Assembly (NCBI RefSeq): GCF_963678635.1
Contig: NC_087062.1
Coordinates: forward strand, 75,882,349-75,946,348
Direction of reading: 5' to 3'
From: Symsagittifera roscoffensis
Taxonomy: Eukaryota; Xenacoelomorpha; Acoela; Convolutidae
DNA length: 64,000 nt
Positions 46,801 through 54,473 of this stretch are shown one piece after another; position 1 is the stretch's first letter; the number at the start of each line of letters is the position of its first letter. Under the pieces are notes generated by a model. That model was not told where the DNA came from. It saw only the letters and a program-made list of their open reading frames with translations, and searched no databases. A program made the position numbers and the translations under genes.

Positions 46801-47271
46801 GAGCCATCGAACCTGAGGCTCCGCAAGTCAGAATTGGCAGCGGCATGGGCGGACTTATCTCATGCACTGAGGGGCTTTTATGGCTTAGCCGACATCCTGA
46901 TCGTTTTGGACGAGGTGCTCTTGCTAGAGATATCGAACTTTGCCAGGCAACTCAAGTTCAGCCCAGTCATCGGGGACGATCACCCGGCGATAAACCAATT
47001 GACGGCCAGCTTGTGGTTTCGGAGCATGGAGGTGAAGATCACAGGTTCCACCGGCAAGTCTAGAGGTCCGAGCAACGAGAGAAAGAATGTGGCCGACACG
47101 GAGAAACAATTAGAGTCGATGGCATATCGTCTGACGCAAGAGAATGGCTGGTGGCCATTTTTGACACCAAGGCTGGAGAACGCCACGAATAAGACGAGGG
47201 AGGAAACAAGTCTGGAGTTTTCTGGAGAAACAACTGGAGCTGGCCGAAGGAAGAGAGATGACGGTGGCTAG
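43849..47271 (+). CDS. ORF B: coiled coil plus two SGNH/GDSL-hydrolase-like domains
   Basis: Intact frame of 1,140 codons from ATG 43,849 (an upstream TTG is in frame but has no support). A Lys/Glu/Arg-rich coiled coil spans about residues 147-240, followed by a Ser/Pro-rich linker. SGNH-like domain 1, about residues 405-590, has block I Gly-Asp-Ser at 415-417, block III Gly-Met-Asn-Asp at 464-467 and block V Asp-Gly-Ile-His at 560-563, the catalytic triad pattern of GDSL esterases. Domain 2, about residues 830-1,060, has Gly-Ser-Asp at 840-842, Ala-Gly-Met-Asn-Asp-His at 889-894 and Asp-Asp-His at 1,043-1,045; its block I is altered and it may be inactive. Known relatives in mobile elements are the esterase domains of some CR1/L2 LINE ORF1 proteins and of rotifer Athena elements. 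Natural substrate unknown. It overlaps ORF C by 14 bases. Confidence 0.8.
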   Translation: MADRFWKSMPAALKKPTLDELYRRLRDLDYTQIDERMAVMLNAILQLEEQGECRESATEAVLMVGYTTEGISNQEQTRWLSWNVDGGVRGFDLARNPGLSNNTEYGAGEFPLPTRPSARSTGQSSSKVPSMTRAQQTTEAYPDLGVLKKELEKTQRERNKANLDRDQAKLDREKAQLERDQAVNERDQTLRLLEMLRAENQQELRVRENAANCEQLKSEMERIEQRQRELDAQKGARPKERVVTSSRPESRMEVDEAPRARGRFNLDREAREHMSEGLEVWIPNEATSSLRSLETQPIRPLMDVVLPGYTPTSTSSGSQVSGSSSRLKELSERLRQRSRESSARAELPPTWREQPVRSVMISSYKKNTEKRYHRHNRLDWNAEQKARRDCFHDAAWVEYLAPPRVPEGAVHLIIGDSLVRVLTRIQSHWQTGILSFAGAATPQILATLEMLGMTKVYTVTLMIGMNDVSRGEARKVTRLHDKMSCLLEELRIQMDPILLTVCTVPYNMKFDQHALEMNEKVRNLNGVIREIHRKSVLPIRLLDVAERMEQAGFPEDTSSDGIHFDRPRGAEWLNDVFQGHINALEADLLETAQFTLGPPPNPPFLASRALSSRLGPRVDTRDSSRSNQARLPSATPMESEEVTSSTPPGSVISSVVVAESKRVERPMETARLRYPEKVKGLDLEGLECRRELAETLGIERVSHEDLSRHHCVDWLKAHETHLSRAKLMETADWTGLPTKAIMGPINYRPLKLLGSPGLITEPTNTERASPGSDWRPGTIEGGGQAAESGEMELPDAAYEGSKLAEDPRYAKPCGSTQLANTLAVYDRADPAAARVVIVAGSDFEGTSPKLFWPETLIYSLPGAELNQMLTLVVAIKSEMPCEPELLLFAGMNDHLHAAGLLEQLKGNEPTPRKIWEAIQTLFAAMNEVQENVVSRFGSKAKVVFTTSPGYSNMPPALQFVYAVLILIAEGNEWRILMAAPNRELEPSNLRLRKSELAAAWADLSHALRGFYGLADILIVLDEVLLLEISNFARQLKFSPVIGDDHPAINQLTASLWFRSMEVKITGSTGKSRGPSNERKNVADTEKQLESMAYRLTQENGWWPFLTPRLENATNKTREETSLEFSGETTGAGRRKRDDGG

Positions 47272-50200
47272 ATTTGTCTCGGCCGCCAATGAAGTGACGA
47301 TTGGAGGGTTCTGGAGAGAGCACGCCGAGGGTAAGCTGAGGACTAGAAGGGATCATGAGATTCTTAAGTTCTTGAGTCCTTGCTGGGGGAAAGAATTTAT
47401 GGCAGGAATGTTCGGCACCACAGCGACTATCTTTGGAGCCTTCGTGCAGGAGATACTGGGCATGTCCATCAGCCTGCTCTTGGCTTTATATCTGGTCTAC
47501 CCCAAATACTTGTTCAACATGGTCCCAGCGTACATGTTTAGTCGAGGAGTAGAGACACTTCGGGTTGATGGGTATCTGGCACTAGTACTCTTGACCCATG
47601 GGGAATTGTTGTCGTTTCATCGATTGATGGAATATGGGGAGCCCCTGTCAATGGGGAAGGTCCACTCGAAAATCGAAACCTACTCCTACAAGTGTGCCGC
47701 GGAATTGAAGACGCTGTTAGTGCAAAACCTCATGATGCAGAATCGGCACATGACGGGTGAAGAGAAGAACCCAAAATCGAGAGAGGAGTGGAAGAAGATG
47801 AATGGAGGTATGCCTCTGTTGACGGACCTGTGCCTGGCAATGAGGTCGGACCCGATGGGGATAATCCGGGGTCTAGAGGAGGTGGTAACCTGCATTTACG
47901 GTCCAGCAGTGACGTACGCATTTCCAGATCCCCTGGTGACAACGTATCGTTACTCTGTAACGCACTTGAGTCTTATCAGCATACTGGATGGGACGGCGCT
48001 CAATTGGTGTCAGCAGGAGGTGCTCAGGGCACAAATGATCATTACGGTACTCTTTGGAAAAGTGAAAGATGCCGAGTTGATAGTGTACAACTTCAGGGGA
48101 CAGCTGCAATGTAGAATGGGAGGCAAACGTGAGGGCCCCATCGAGACATATCCCAAGTTCTGGAACTTGAACCCACTGACAGCAGACGGACGGGAGATCT
48201 TGAGGATTCCTGCTTGGAAGGACAGCTTTGCACTGGTTAGGAGGGAGCTGGAGGCCATAATGGAGAAAGAAATCCTGCCAGCCACCATGCCTGAGTTCCC
48301 GATAGTCAGGAGGATGACCTTGGGGATGAACAGTCCCTTAGTAGTTCCATCCATAATTGCGAGGATGACAACGGAGGAAATGCAGAAAGACTTCACTGAT
48401 GGCTGGGACCCCCTGTTTGTTGGCTACACGGCGGCGGTTTATTTCCACACTAGTGAGGCGAAGATAAATTCGTGGACGACGCAAGCAAAAAAGATGAGAG
48501 GCTCGCAGCCCCCCGGATATGAGGTGCGAAAGGTCTTGAGAGCTCTTGAGCAGGAGGGACTTGAGAACATTCTACCAATATGGGATGATGGCAGGATGAT
48601 CATGATGGAGGGGCATGTTGCATTGGCGGACGACATGAAATTCGCGACACGAAAGTATAGGGCACCCTATGGCTTAGAACAGGTGGAAATGAGACAGGAG
48701 GGAAAAGAACTGGATGCAGCAGGTCAACTGTATGTGGCCCTGACGGAGTACAAGAGATTGGACCCGGCAACACCATCACCACTGTCAGTAGATACACCTG
48801 AAGACAGGAGGAGTGGACCCGTGGAAGACCGGTTCAAAAGAATCCTCGAGAGAAGAAGAGCTGAGTCAGAAGAAGAGAGTATGGATGAAACTCTCAGCGA
48901 AGCCGGCGAGGACATGGAAGTGGGGAATACGCCTGAACCAAGACCATCAGGGGAGGAGCTCACCACTCAAGAGCTGTTGAAAGACTTGAGCGAGGAGAAT
49001 TGGGCAGATACTATCACTCCACCTCTGACCCCGTCTCCCCGGAAGAATCTGGAATTGCCATTGGTGAGCGAGACTTCCAATATGGGGATGATACTCTTGA
49101 GTTCGGAGGAAAGGGAAAAGAATACATTCGAAGGAAATAAAGACATGTTCCTAAGGACGCTGGAGGACGACGCTTGGCAAAAGTTCTTGAAGGAATTCAA
49201 TCAACAAGTGGGCAGCGAGACGACGCTGGACAAATTCAAGGAGGAACTGTGGGACACAGTCGTAAGATTTGGAGAACCGCTTCTGATGGGGACGGGCCTG
49301 GATGAGAAGGCGAGAAAGGAGCTGCTGAACAAGCTGATAGAGCTGAGGAAGTCACGATCAAAGACTAGAGACGAAAAATGTGAAGACAGCTCTACTCTGA
49401 AACAAAAAGCTGTAGATAAAATAGTTGATGATATAAAAGGGGATAAGGTTGGGACTAGTAATATGATTAAAAGTACTAATATCCTTAAGGCTCGAGCAGG
49501 GGGGAGGCAAGAGTTGGAAGGGTCGGAGGTAGACAGAGAGGTCGAATCAGTGATGATAACCACAACACCCTCAAGCAGAGATGTGAAGACTCGCAAGAGG
49601 AAGAGAGAAGTAGAGGGATTGAGTAGTCCTTCAGTGGATGCTGTCTCAGAAGGGAACTTGAGAGAGACGGCGCCCATGGTTTTGGCGCGATGCAAGACGG
49701 CGGCATACAAGAGCAACACGGAGCTCAGAAGACCACTCGAAATAGATAGGGAAATAGAGGCTTCCACCAGTTCGACATCGGAGGAAGACTTCAAGCCCCA
49801 GAAGATAAACGTGAAGAGAGGTTCAACGAACGGGCAGACATGGGAAGTGGATGTCGGCAAGGAATGGGTCTCGAAGGGACACCAGGCCACGGGGAAGCAA
49901 GTGACGAGTGATCCACTGGAGAGGAACAAGACGAGGAACACCTCCCGGCCATGGTGGGTGGCCCTCGAGACATTGAAGGAAATGGAAGACTGCTTGAAGA
50001 AGTTGGACAGTGTAGTAGCTCGCAAACGACGCTATTGGACCACCCAGCAAAAGGCTGAGGTTAACAAGATAGAATTGGCGAACCAGCTGAAGAGGTCCTG
50101 GCAGAACTTGTTGAAGGATCATTTTGAAGAGGCAATGAGGACATCCTCATCAGCACCGCCATTGATGGCGAATCCCTTCGTTAGAACCGCGGGACAATTG

Positions 50201-50611
50201 ATGTTCACCTGGAGTCTGGTGGGAATAGAGTTGGAGACACTGACCTCGTATGACAGGTTGAAGTTGGGAAGCAAGAAGCTAGAAGTGTATCAAGCACTGA
50301 TGCAACACGTGGCCAGGGATAATTCAGGCTTGAGCCTGGCTAGGAGGAAGGATGACACATGTTTCTTGAGATGGATAATGTCAATGATGTCTGATAGCAC
50401 CATCTTGGCGTGCTACCAAAGAGCAAGCGGAAGTAAAACCGTGGAAAAGAGAGTCTCAACGATCAACTTAAACGTATATCAGAGTACTGGAATAGAAAAG
50501 GAAGATGGTTCCAGACTATCCCTAGAGAACCACAGAAAGCTGGACGAGGTACGGAGGTTTTACAATAAGAAGTTCGAAGAAGAGCATGATGTTCACCGTA
50601 ACCTGGCCTAG
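47258..50611 (+). CDS. ORF C: large protein of unknown function
   Basis: 1,117 codons from ATG 47,258 to TAG 50,609. I recognise no known domain. Residues about 55-95 are hydrophobic (ILGMSISLLLALYLVYP), either a buried helix pair or a membrane segment. Residues 1-460 look globular, 500-870 are acidic and low-complexity, and 880-1,117 are again globular with Trp/Leu-rich helices. The ATG sits inside the last codons of ORF B (ATGACGGTGGCTAG). C-frame similarity to the minus copy seems to start upstream of the ATG (VWSFLEKQ against LWKFCGLK), so the true entry may be a frameshift or an earlier start. The TAG is followed by open sequence in the same frame (segment D). Confidence 0.7.
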   Translation: MTVARFVSAANEVTIGGFWREHAEGKLRTRRDHEILKFLSPCWGKEFMAGMFGTTATIFGAFVQEILGMSISLLLALYLVYPKYLFNMVPAYMFSRGVETLRVDGYLALVLLTHGELLSFHRLMEYGEPLSMGKVHSKIETYSYKCAAELKTLLVQNLMMQNRHMTGEEKNPKSREEWKKMNGGMPLLTDLCLAMRSDPMGIIRGLEEVVTCIYGPAVTYAFPDPLVTTYRYSVTHLSLISILDGTALNWCQQEVLRAQMIITVLFGKVKDAELIVYNFRGQLQCRMGGKREGPIETYPKFWNLNPLTADGREILRIPAWKDSFALVRRELEAIMEKEILPATMPEFPIVRRMTLGMNSPLVVPSIIARMTTEEMQKDFTDGWDPLFVGYTAAVYFHTSEAKINSWTTQAKKMRGSQPPGYEVRKVLRALEQEGLENILPIWDDGRMIMMEGHVALADDMKFATRKYRAPYGLEQVEMRQEGKELDAAGQLYVALTEYKRLDPATPSPLSVDTPEDRRSGPVEDRFKRILERRRAESEEESMDETLSEAGEDMEVGNTPEPRPSGEELTTQELLKDLSEENWADTITPPLTPSPRKNLELPLVSETSNMGMILLSSEEREKNTFEGNKDMFLRTLEDDAWQKFLKEFNQQVGSETTLDKFKEELWDTVVRFGEPLLMGTGLDEKARKELLNKLIELRKSRSKTRDEKCEDSSTLKQKAVDKIVDDIKGDKVGTSNMIKSTNILKARAGGRQELEGSEVDREVESVMITTTPSSRDVKTRKRKREVEGLSSPSVDAVSEGNLRETAPMVLARCKTAAYKSNTELRRPLEIDREIEASTSSTSEEDFKPQKINVKRGSTNGQTWEVDVGKEWVSKGHQATGKQVTSDPLERNKTRNTSRPWWVALETLKEMEDCLKKLDSVVARKRRYWTTQQKAEVNKIELANQLKRSWQNLLKDHFEEAMRTSSSAPPLMANPFVRTAGQLMFTWSLVGIELETLTSYDRLKLGSKKLEVYQALMQHVARDNSGLSLARRKDDTCFLRWIMSMMSDSTILACYQRASGSKTVEKRVSTINLNVYQSTGIEKEDGSRLSLENHRKLDEVRRFYNKKFEEEHDVHRNLA

Positions 50612-51853
50612 CCAGAGCAGTACTCGAGACTCAGTGAGAAGGGGGAATACCAATACGTGTCGGGAGTGATGGGGATAGCCTACAACCCCTTCTTAGACTC
50701 AGAAACTGGAGGCGCTCACAGGAATCACGAGGTAGCGGAGCTGCTGAAGTTTTGGACAGAAAAAATAGTGGAAATAGACGCGGTGGAGAAAGAGAGGCCG
50801 AGCCTGGGCCTGATTCTTGAGAAAACACCGGAGGTGGTGAGCATACCGCGCTCGAACAAGAGAGTTGAAGTGAACATGGGTGATGGCAATGGCTTGTTGA
50901 TCACGAACTTGGGAGTGCTATGGAAGTTACTAAGACCCTCCTGGTGCCCACATCCCCACGCGAGTCTGATCGAGGAGACCACCGAGCGGGTGAGGTTGGC
51001 ACCAACGGAAGATGAAGATTTGGCAAAGTTGAGTGTGGTGCACAAACTGATCTCACCTCAGATGAAGGAGTCAGGCGAAAAGACGAACAATCTCGGGTCA
51101 GCAAAGAAGATGGAGCCGGGTAGCTGTCTGGATTCGACGTGTGGGAGTGGAGAGCACACCTGCGATGGACGATCATGTGTCAGAATACTGTCCTTTCAAA
51201 AAGAAGATCTGGTTACTTGGTTTGAAGACATCACGGAAAGGGAGAAAAGTGAAAAGCAAATAGTGGCGGAGTGTTACGCGAGAACTACGGTGAACATAGC
51301 GACAGCTCTCGGATTCTTCTCGAGAATGTGTAGTCTGCAGTCACTGCAGAGGCTAGAGTCTGAACACCATTTAGTGACTGCGTTGAGCGTGGAATCATGT
51401 CCTGGGGTGTTGCAGGTGACTCAAAAGCACATCTGGAGCTGGAAGGTAGGTCTCGAGGCGGAAATGGGGTTTCCCATGAGCGATGCTTATGGCCTGCCAT
51501 TGAACGCAAAATCCCTGATAGGGTCAATGATGGCCAATTTGTGCGGAAGCCACTATCCACTGCACATGGCGATGGTGGAAGCATCCAGCCAGAGAGTGTT
51601 GGTGGACAAGGCCTTCTCAGTGCCCAAGTTTGTGAGGTTGGCTCGGGTATCGCATCACTCGCACAAGTTGTTGAGGAAAATCAGAGGGACATTACCGAAA
51701 GAGTTGAGAGATGACTTGAGTGAAATCTGGGGAGAAGAGCTTTTGAGGTTGGAAAATGAGAACACAAGCGATCACGAGAGACAAAACGTGATCGGAAAAC
51801 CTGCGGGGGTGCTCCAAACATGGAAGAGAACGACACGATGCATGAGAAAATGA
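50612..51853 (+). pseudogene. Segment D: continuation of ORF C past an amber stop, with a Cys/His motif
   Basis: It is in frame with ORF C directly after TAG 50,609-50,611. The first in-frame ATG (50,669) is internal to conserved sequence, so D was probably part of C. About residue 155 of the D frame has Cys-x4-Cys-x4-His-x-Cys-x4-Cys (CLDSTCGSGEHTCDGRSC). The minus copies at 11.3-12.0 kb keep all five ligands (CLEQTCGLKGHMCAGLDC), consistent with metal binding. The frame ends at TGA 51,851, after a shift near 51,780 that moves the conserved reading into segment E. Confidence 0.65.
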
Positions 51854-52710
51854 TGGAGCTTGAGCCTCTCTTGGAAGCCTCGGGGGAGCGTAACCTCGGG
51901 AGCATTGAGATCACCCATGGAGAATGCCCATGCCACTGTTTGGCACAAACGGTGTGGTATCCAGATCACAAGAACCTCTGCCTGGTGTGGGATATGGAAG
52001 AAATTCGGTCGATCGGACTACCGGATCACCGGCAGAAGGTGACACTCTTAGTAGTGAGTACGATGCTGGCTCTGAGATGGATAGAAGAGAATATAACGAA
52101 GTATCGGGAAGCGAAGACGCCAACGGCTGAGTCAATATATGCGATAGACTACAGCAGGAAACTCGAGTTGTTTGAGACTGCATGCAAAGTATTCGCCATA
52201 CCAATGGAAGTCAGACACGTATGGAGCCGCTTGAGGTACTTTCCATGGTTTCGAGCGACACTGACGTCTTGGTTATACATGACAACAAAAGATCACATGA
52301 GAAAGCATCAAAAGGAGTATCGACAGTTCCAGGCCGAAATTGGGCCGGAAGCTTTCAAGAGACCCCTGTTAACCCATCAAAGTGCGATCACGACAGGATG
52401 GAAGAGAGTGGGTAAAATGTCTAGAGACAATACCAAAGCGAGGGAATCGATACTAGAGGAGGACTTGGCGAAGAACGTGAGCCTGAGCCTGCACAACTCC
52501 TTTTGTTTGAACCGGGAATCTAGGGTGAAGGCACTACCCAACCAAGCAAAGAGGTTGCAAGAGCAAAGAGAATGGATGCGATCCTACGAGCAGCTGAAGG
52601 CTTGGGAGGAGATCGTGATTAGCTCCGATGATGAAGAAGAACTGTTGAGACAGTTTGCCGTATCTAGTACTTCAGTGTATGGCACCTCCAAAGCGAAGAG
52701 TGCGAAATGA
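51820..52710 (+). pseudogene. Segment E: C-terminal part of the C-D-E protein
   Basis: 296 codons to TGA 52,708. Near the start is Gly-Glu-Cys-Pro-Cys-His-Cys-Leu followed by a Trp-Tyr-Pro block, then helical, basic sequence with FPWFRATLTSWLY, and an acidic end (SSDDEEE). The minus copy at 10,550-10,810 runs from D into E without a break, so the ATG at 51,820 is probably not the natural start. No known domain. Its place just upstream of the 3' LTR is where an env gene would sit, but I see no signal peptide, fusion peptide or membrane anchor. Confidence 0.65.
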
Positions 52711-53121
52711 GCGGATGGTTCGAAGAGATCTTGAGTCTTGAGAGGTAAGGGGGGCTTGAGTGTGAATCCGGATGAAACCTGGGTTCACGAAAAAGAAATT
52801 TTAACGAATCAGATATTGTTATTAATATGCTATATTTACTATATAAATCAAAATGCTGCATGACAATTTCCTGATTGAATGGGACAAAAGAAATTTTAAA
52901 TAATTGGCTTGAAAAGCGAGAATTCAAGGGTGCAGGTGTATGCAGATTTTGATTGCTGTTTAGCGATAGTGTGAAAATTTTACATGGCCGTGAATTTTGG
53001 GGTGTAGATAAGCTTAAGTCTGCTGCAAACTTCTGTAAATGACCACTGGCACTGTACCTTGAGCAACACTCGGTTTTCTGGGACTCACTGGCAGACGACA
53101 GTACGCGATGAGGACATCGAT
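52711..53121 (+). other. 3' untranslated region of the giant element
   Basis: About 410 bp without a conserved frame. A purine-rich run (gaggtaaggggggcttgag, 52,741-52,759) could be an extra priming tract. Confidence 0.45.
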
Positions 53122-53138
53122 CTTGAGTCCGGGGAGTA
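53122..53138 (+). promoter_or_regulatory. Polypurine tract
   Basis: CTTGAGTCCGGGGAGTA abuts the first base of the 3' LTR. Its last 12 bases are identical to the tract next to the minus element's 3' LTR. Confidence 0.65.
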
Positions 53139-54041
53139 TGTGCCAGTCGGTCATATTTGGAAGTTTGACCTTGAGAAAAGCAAGAACACTTAAATTTGGA
53201 GTGAATTTTATTTTTCAAAAATTCGAATGGAGCCTGTCATGCACGATTTTCTCGCGATAACTGAAAACCGAAAAGAGAAATCAGAACGATCGAGTAACAA
53301 TCGCGGGAAAGTTGCCAGATAAAACAATAGGAAATTGCTATTCGCAATTTCCGTCATAATAAAACTAGAGTAGAGCTGTCCTATCTGAAACAGAAAGAAG
53401 CGTATTCCCGAGAACTGGACTATTATCACTGGACTGGATTGTTATTCGAACTGGACTAGAGTGAACCTTCGATGGAAAGGTGGACAGCTTGAATGTCCCA
53501 ATGGTTCACGAGAAACTATACTCTAGAGTTCAAACTTGGTCCTGTTATTGAAACTGATAAACATTAAACTCATTTAGTTACGTTATTTAATTCTCGAGTT
53601 GATTACCGACTTAATTACTCCCAGTTCTTGAGCGTGCTACGATGTGAGTACTCAATTTAAATTTCTAGAGTGTGTTTTATGATTGTTATGTTGAGGTAAG
53701 GCGAGTTTTAGGTTGATCCATCTGAAATGGATCAAAGTTCCATTGTCTAAAAGAAAGTAACTTAACGGATTGTTCCGACCCGGTTTTTAACGGCGTTCAT
53801 GTATTTTGGGTATCTAGAGACCTAAGTATGGGGACGTTCTTATTTCTAGAGTGGTGGGATATTTTGGTAGTAGCCTTTAAGCTGTAACGGGTCGTAGTCT
53901 CATGTCAGAAGCGAACCGAATTGGCTCCGACTGATTTGAGGTAGAAAAACACAAGAGATAGTGTCCCTGGCTCTTGAGCCAATGGTTATAGGGCCTATTT
54001 TTCTTAAGCCTCATGTGTGACTACAGTAGACGAATGTTACA
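53139..54041 (+). repeat. 3' LTR of the giant Gypsy element (903 bp)
   Basis: TGTGCC...GTTACA, matching 31,167-32,068 with about 20 substitutions and small indels. Both internal hairpins are kept. In the same orientation as the downstream synthetase gene. Confidence 0.92.
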
Positions 54042-54126
54042 GATAGTGTCCCTGAATCTTGAGCCAATGGTTATAGGGCCTATTTTTCTTAAGCCTCATA
54101 TGTGACTGAAGTAGGCGACTGTTACA
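54042..54126 (+). repeat. Right end of the interrupted solo LTR (LTR-A)
   Basis: 85 bp beginning gatagtgtccctg and ending GTTACA. It repeats the last 85 bp of the LTR but with LTR-A-like differences, and it completes the LTR that stops at 28,557. It is followed by cat, matching cat before LTR-A at 27,677-27,679. Confidence 0.8.
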
Positions 54127-54351
54127 CATTCTGTCTCAAAACGATTTTAATTGGAGTTAAATCTCACTCTTGTCCAGTTTCTCTATCGCCGTGCACTGTT
54201 TGTGACGTACCGCAACTAGTGCCAAGCTCCCTTTTGACTCAATTTTATGAAGGTTGTTTTTATTTGCGTTCATAGTTCTTGTCTTCGACAACCTTAACAA
54301 AAAAACCATATCGAGCGTTTGGTTCGAAATAACTGTTCGAATATTTTTCAG
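54127..54351 (+). promoter_or_regulatory. Upstream region of threonyl-tRNA synthetase
   Basis: Host sequence between the retroelement and the first coding exon. A T-rich acceptor (tatttttcag) ends at 54,351, so the exon start may be made by cis- or trans-splicing. No TATA box or start site can be assigned. Confidence 0.4.
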
Positions 54352-54374
54352 ATTGCTTAGCACGATTAAACAAA

Positions 54375-54383
54375 ATGGATTAA
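54375..54383 (+). promoter_or_regulatory. Two-codon upstream ORF (ATG GAT TAA)
   Basis: It ends on the base before the long-form start ATG at 54,384, if this stretch is 5' UTR. It would lower use of the first start and favour scanning or re-initiation. Confidence 0.4.
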
Positions 54384-54473
54384 ATGCTATATCATTCCAT
54401 CAGGTCGAATCTCAAAGTCAGCCGATATTTGCAATTCAGGAGCAACATAGCCAAAACGGCGTTAAAGAAAATG
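54384..54473 (+). CDS. TARS1: TARS1 exon 1: presequence with two start codons
   Basis: 30 codons, with eight or nine Arg/Lys/His residues, Ser/Leu-rich, no acidic residue. It ends with ATG directly before the donor gtaagc. Whether the exon extends left to 54,352 as 5' UTR is likely but not shown. Confidence 0.65.

Noticed and set aside
48967-50025. Long minus-strand frame of 274 codons antisense to ORF C
   Set aside because: Ser/Leu-rich shadow of a coding strand rich in Glu/Lys/Arg codons; no independent support.
51820-52710. Segment E as a retroviral env
   Set aside because: No signal peptide, membrane anchor or fusion peptide is visible, and it joins segment D in one frame in the relative.
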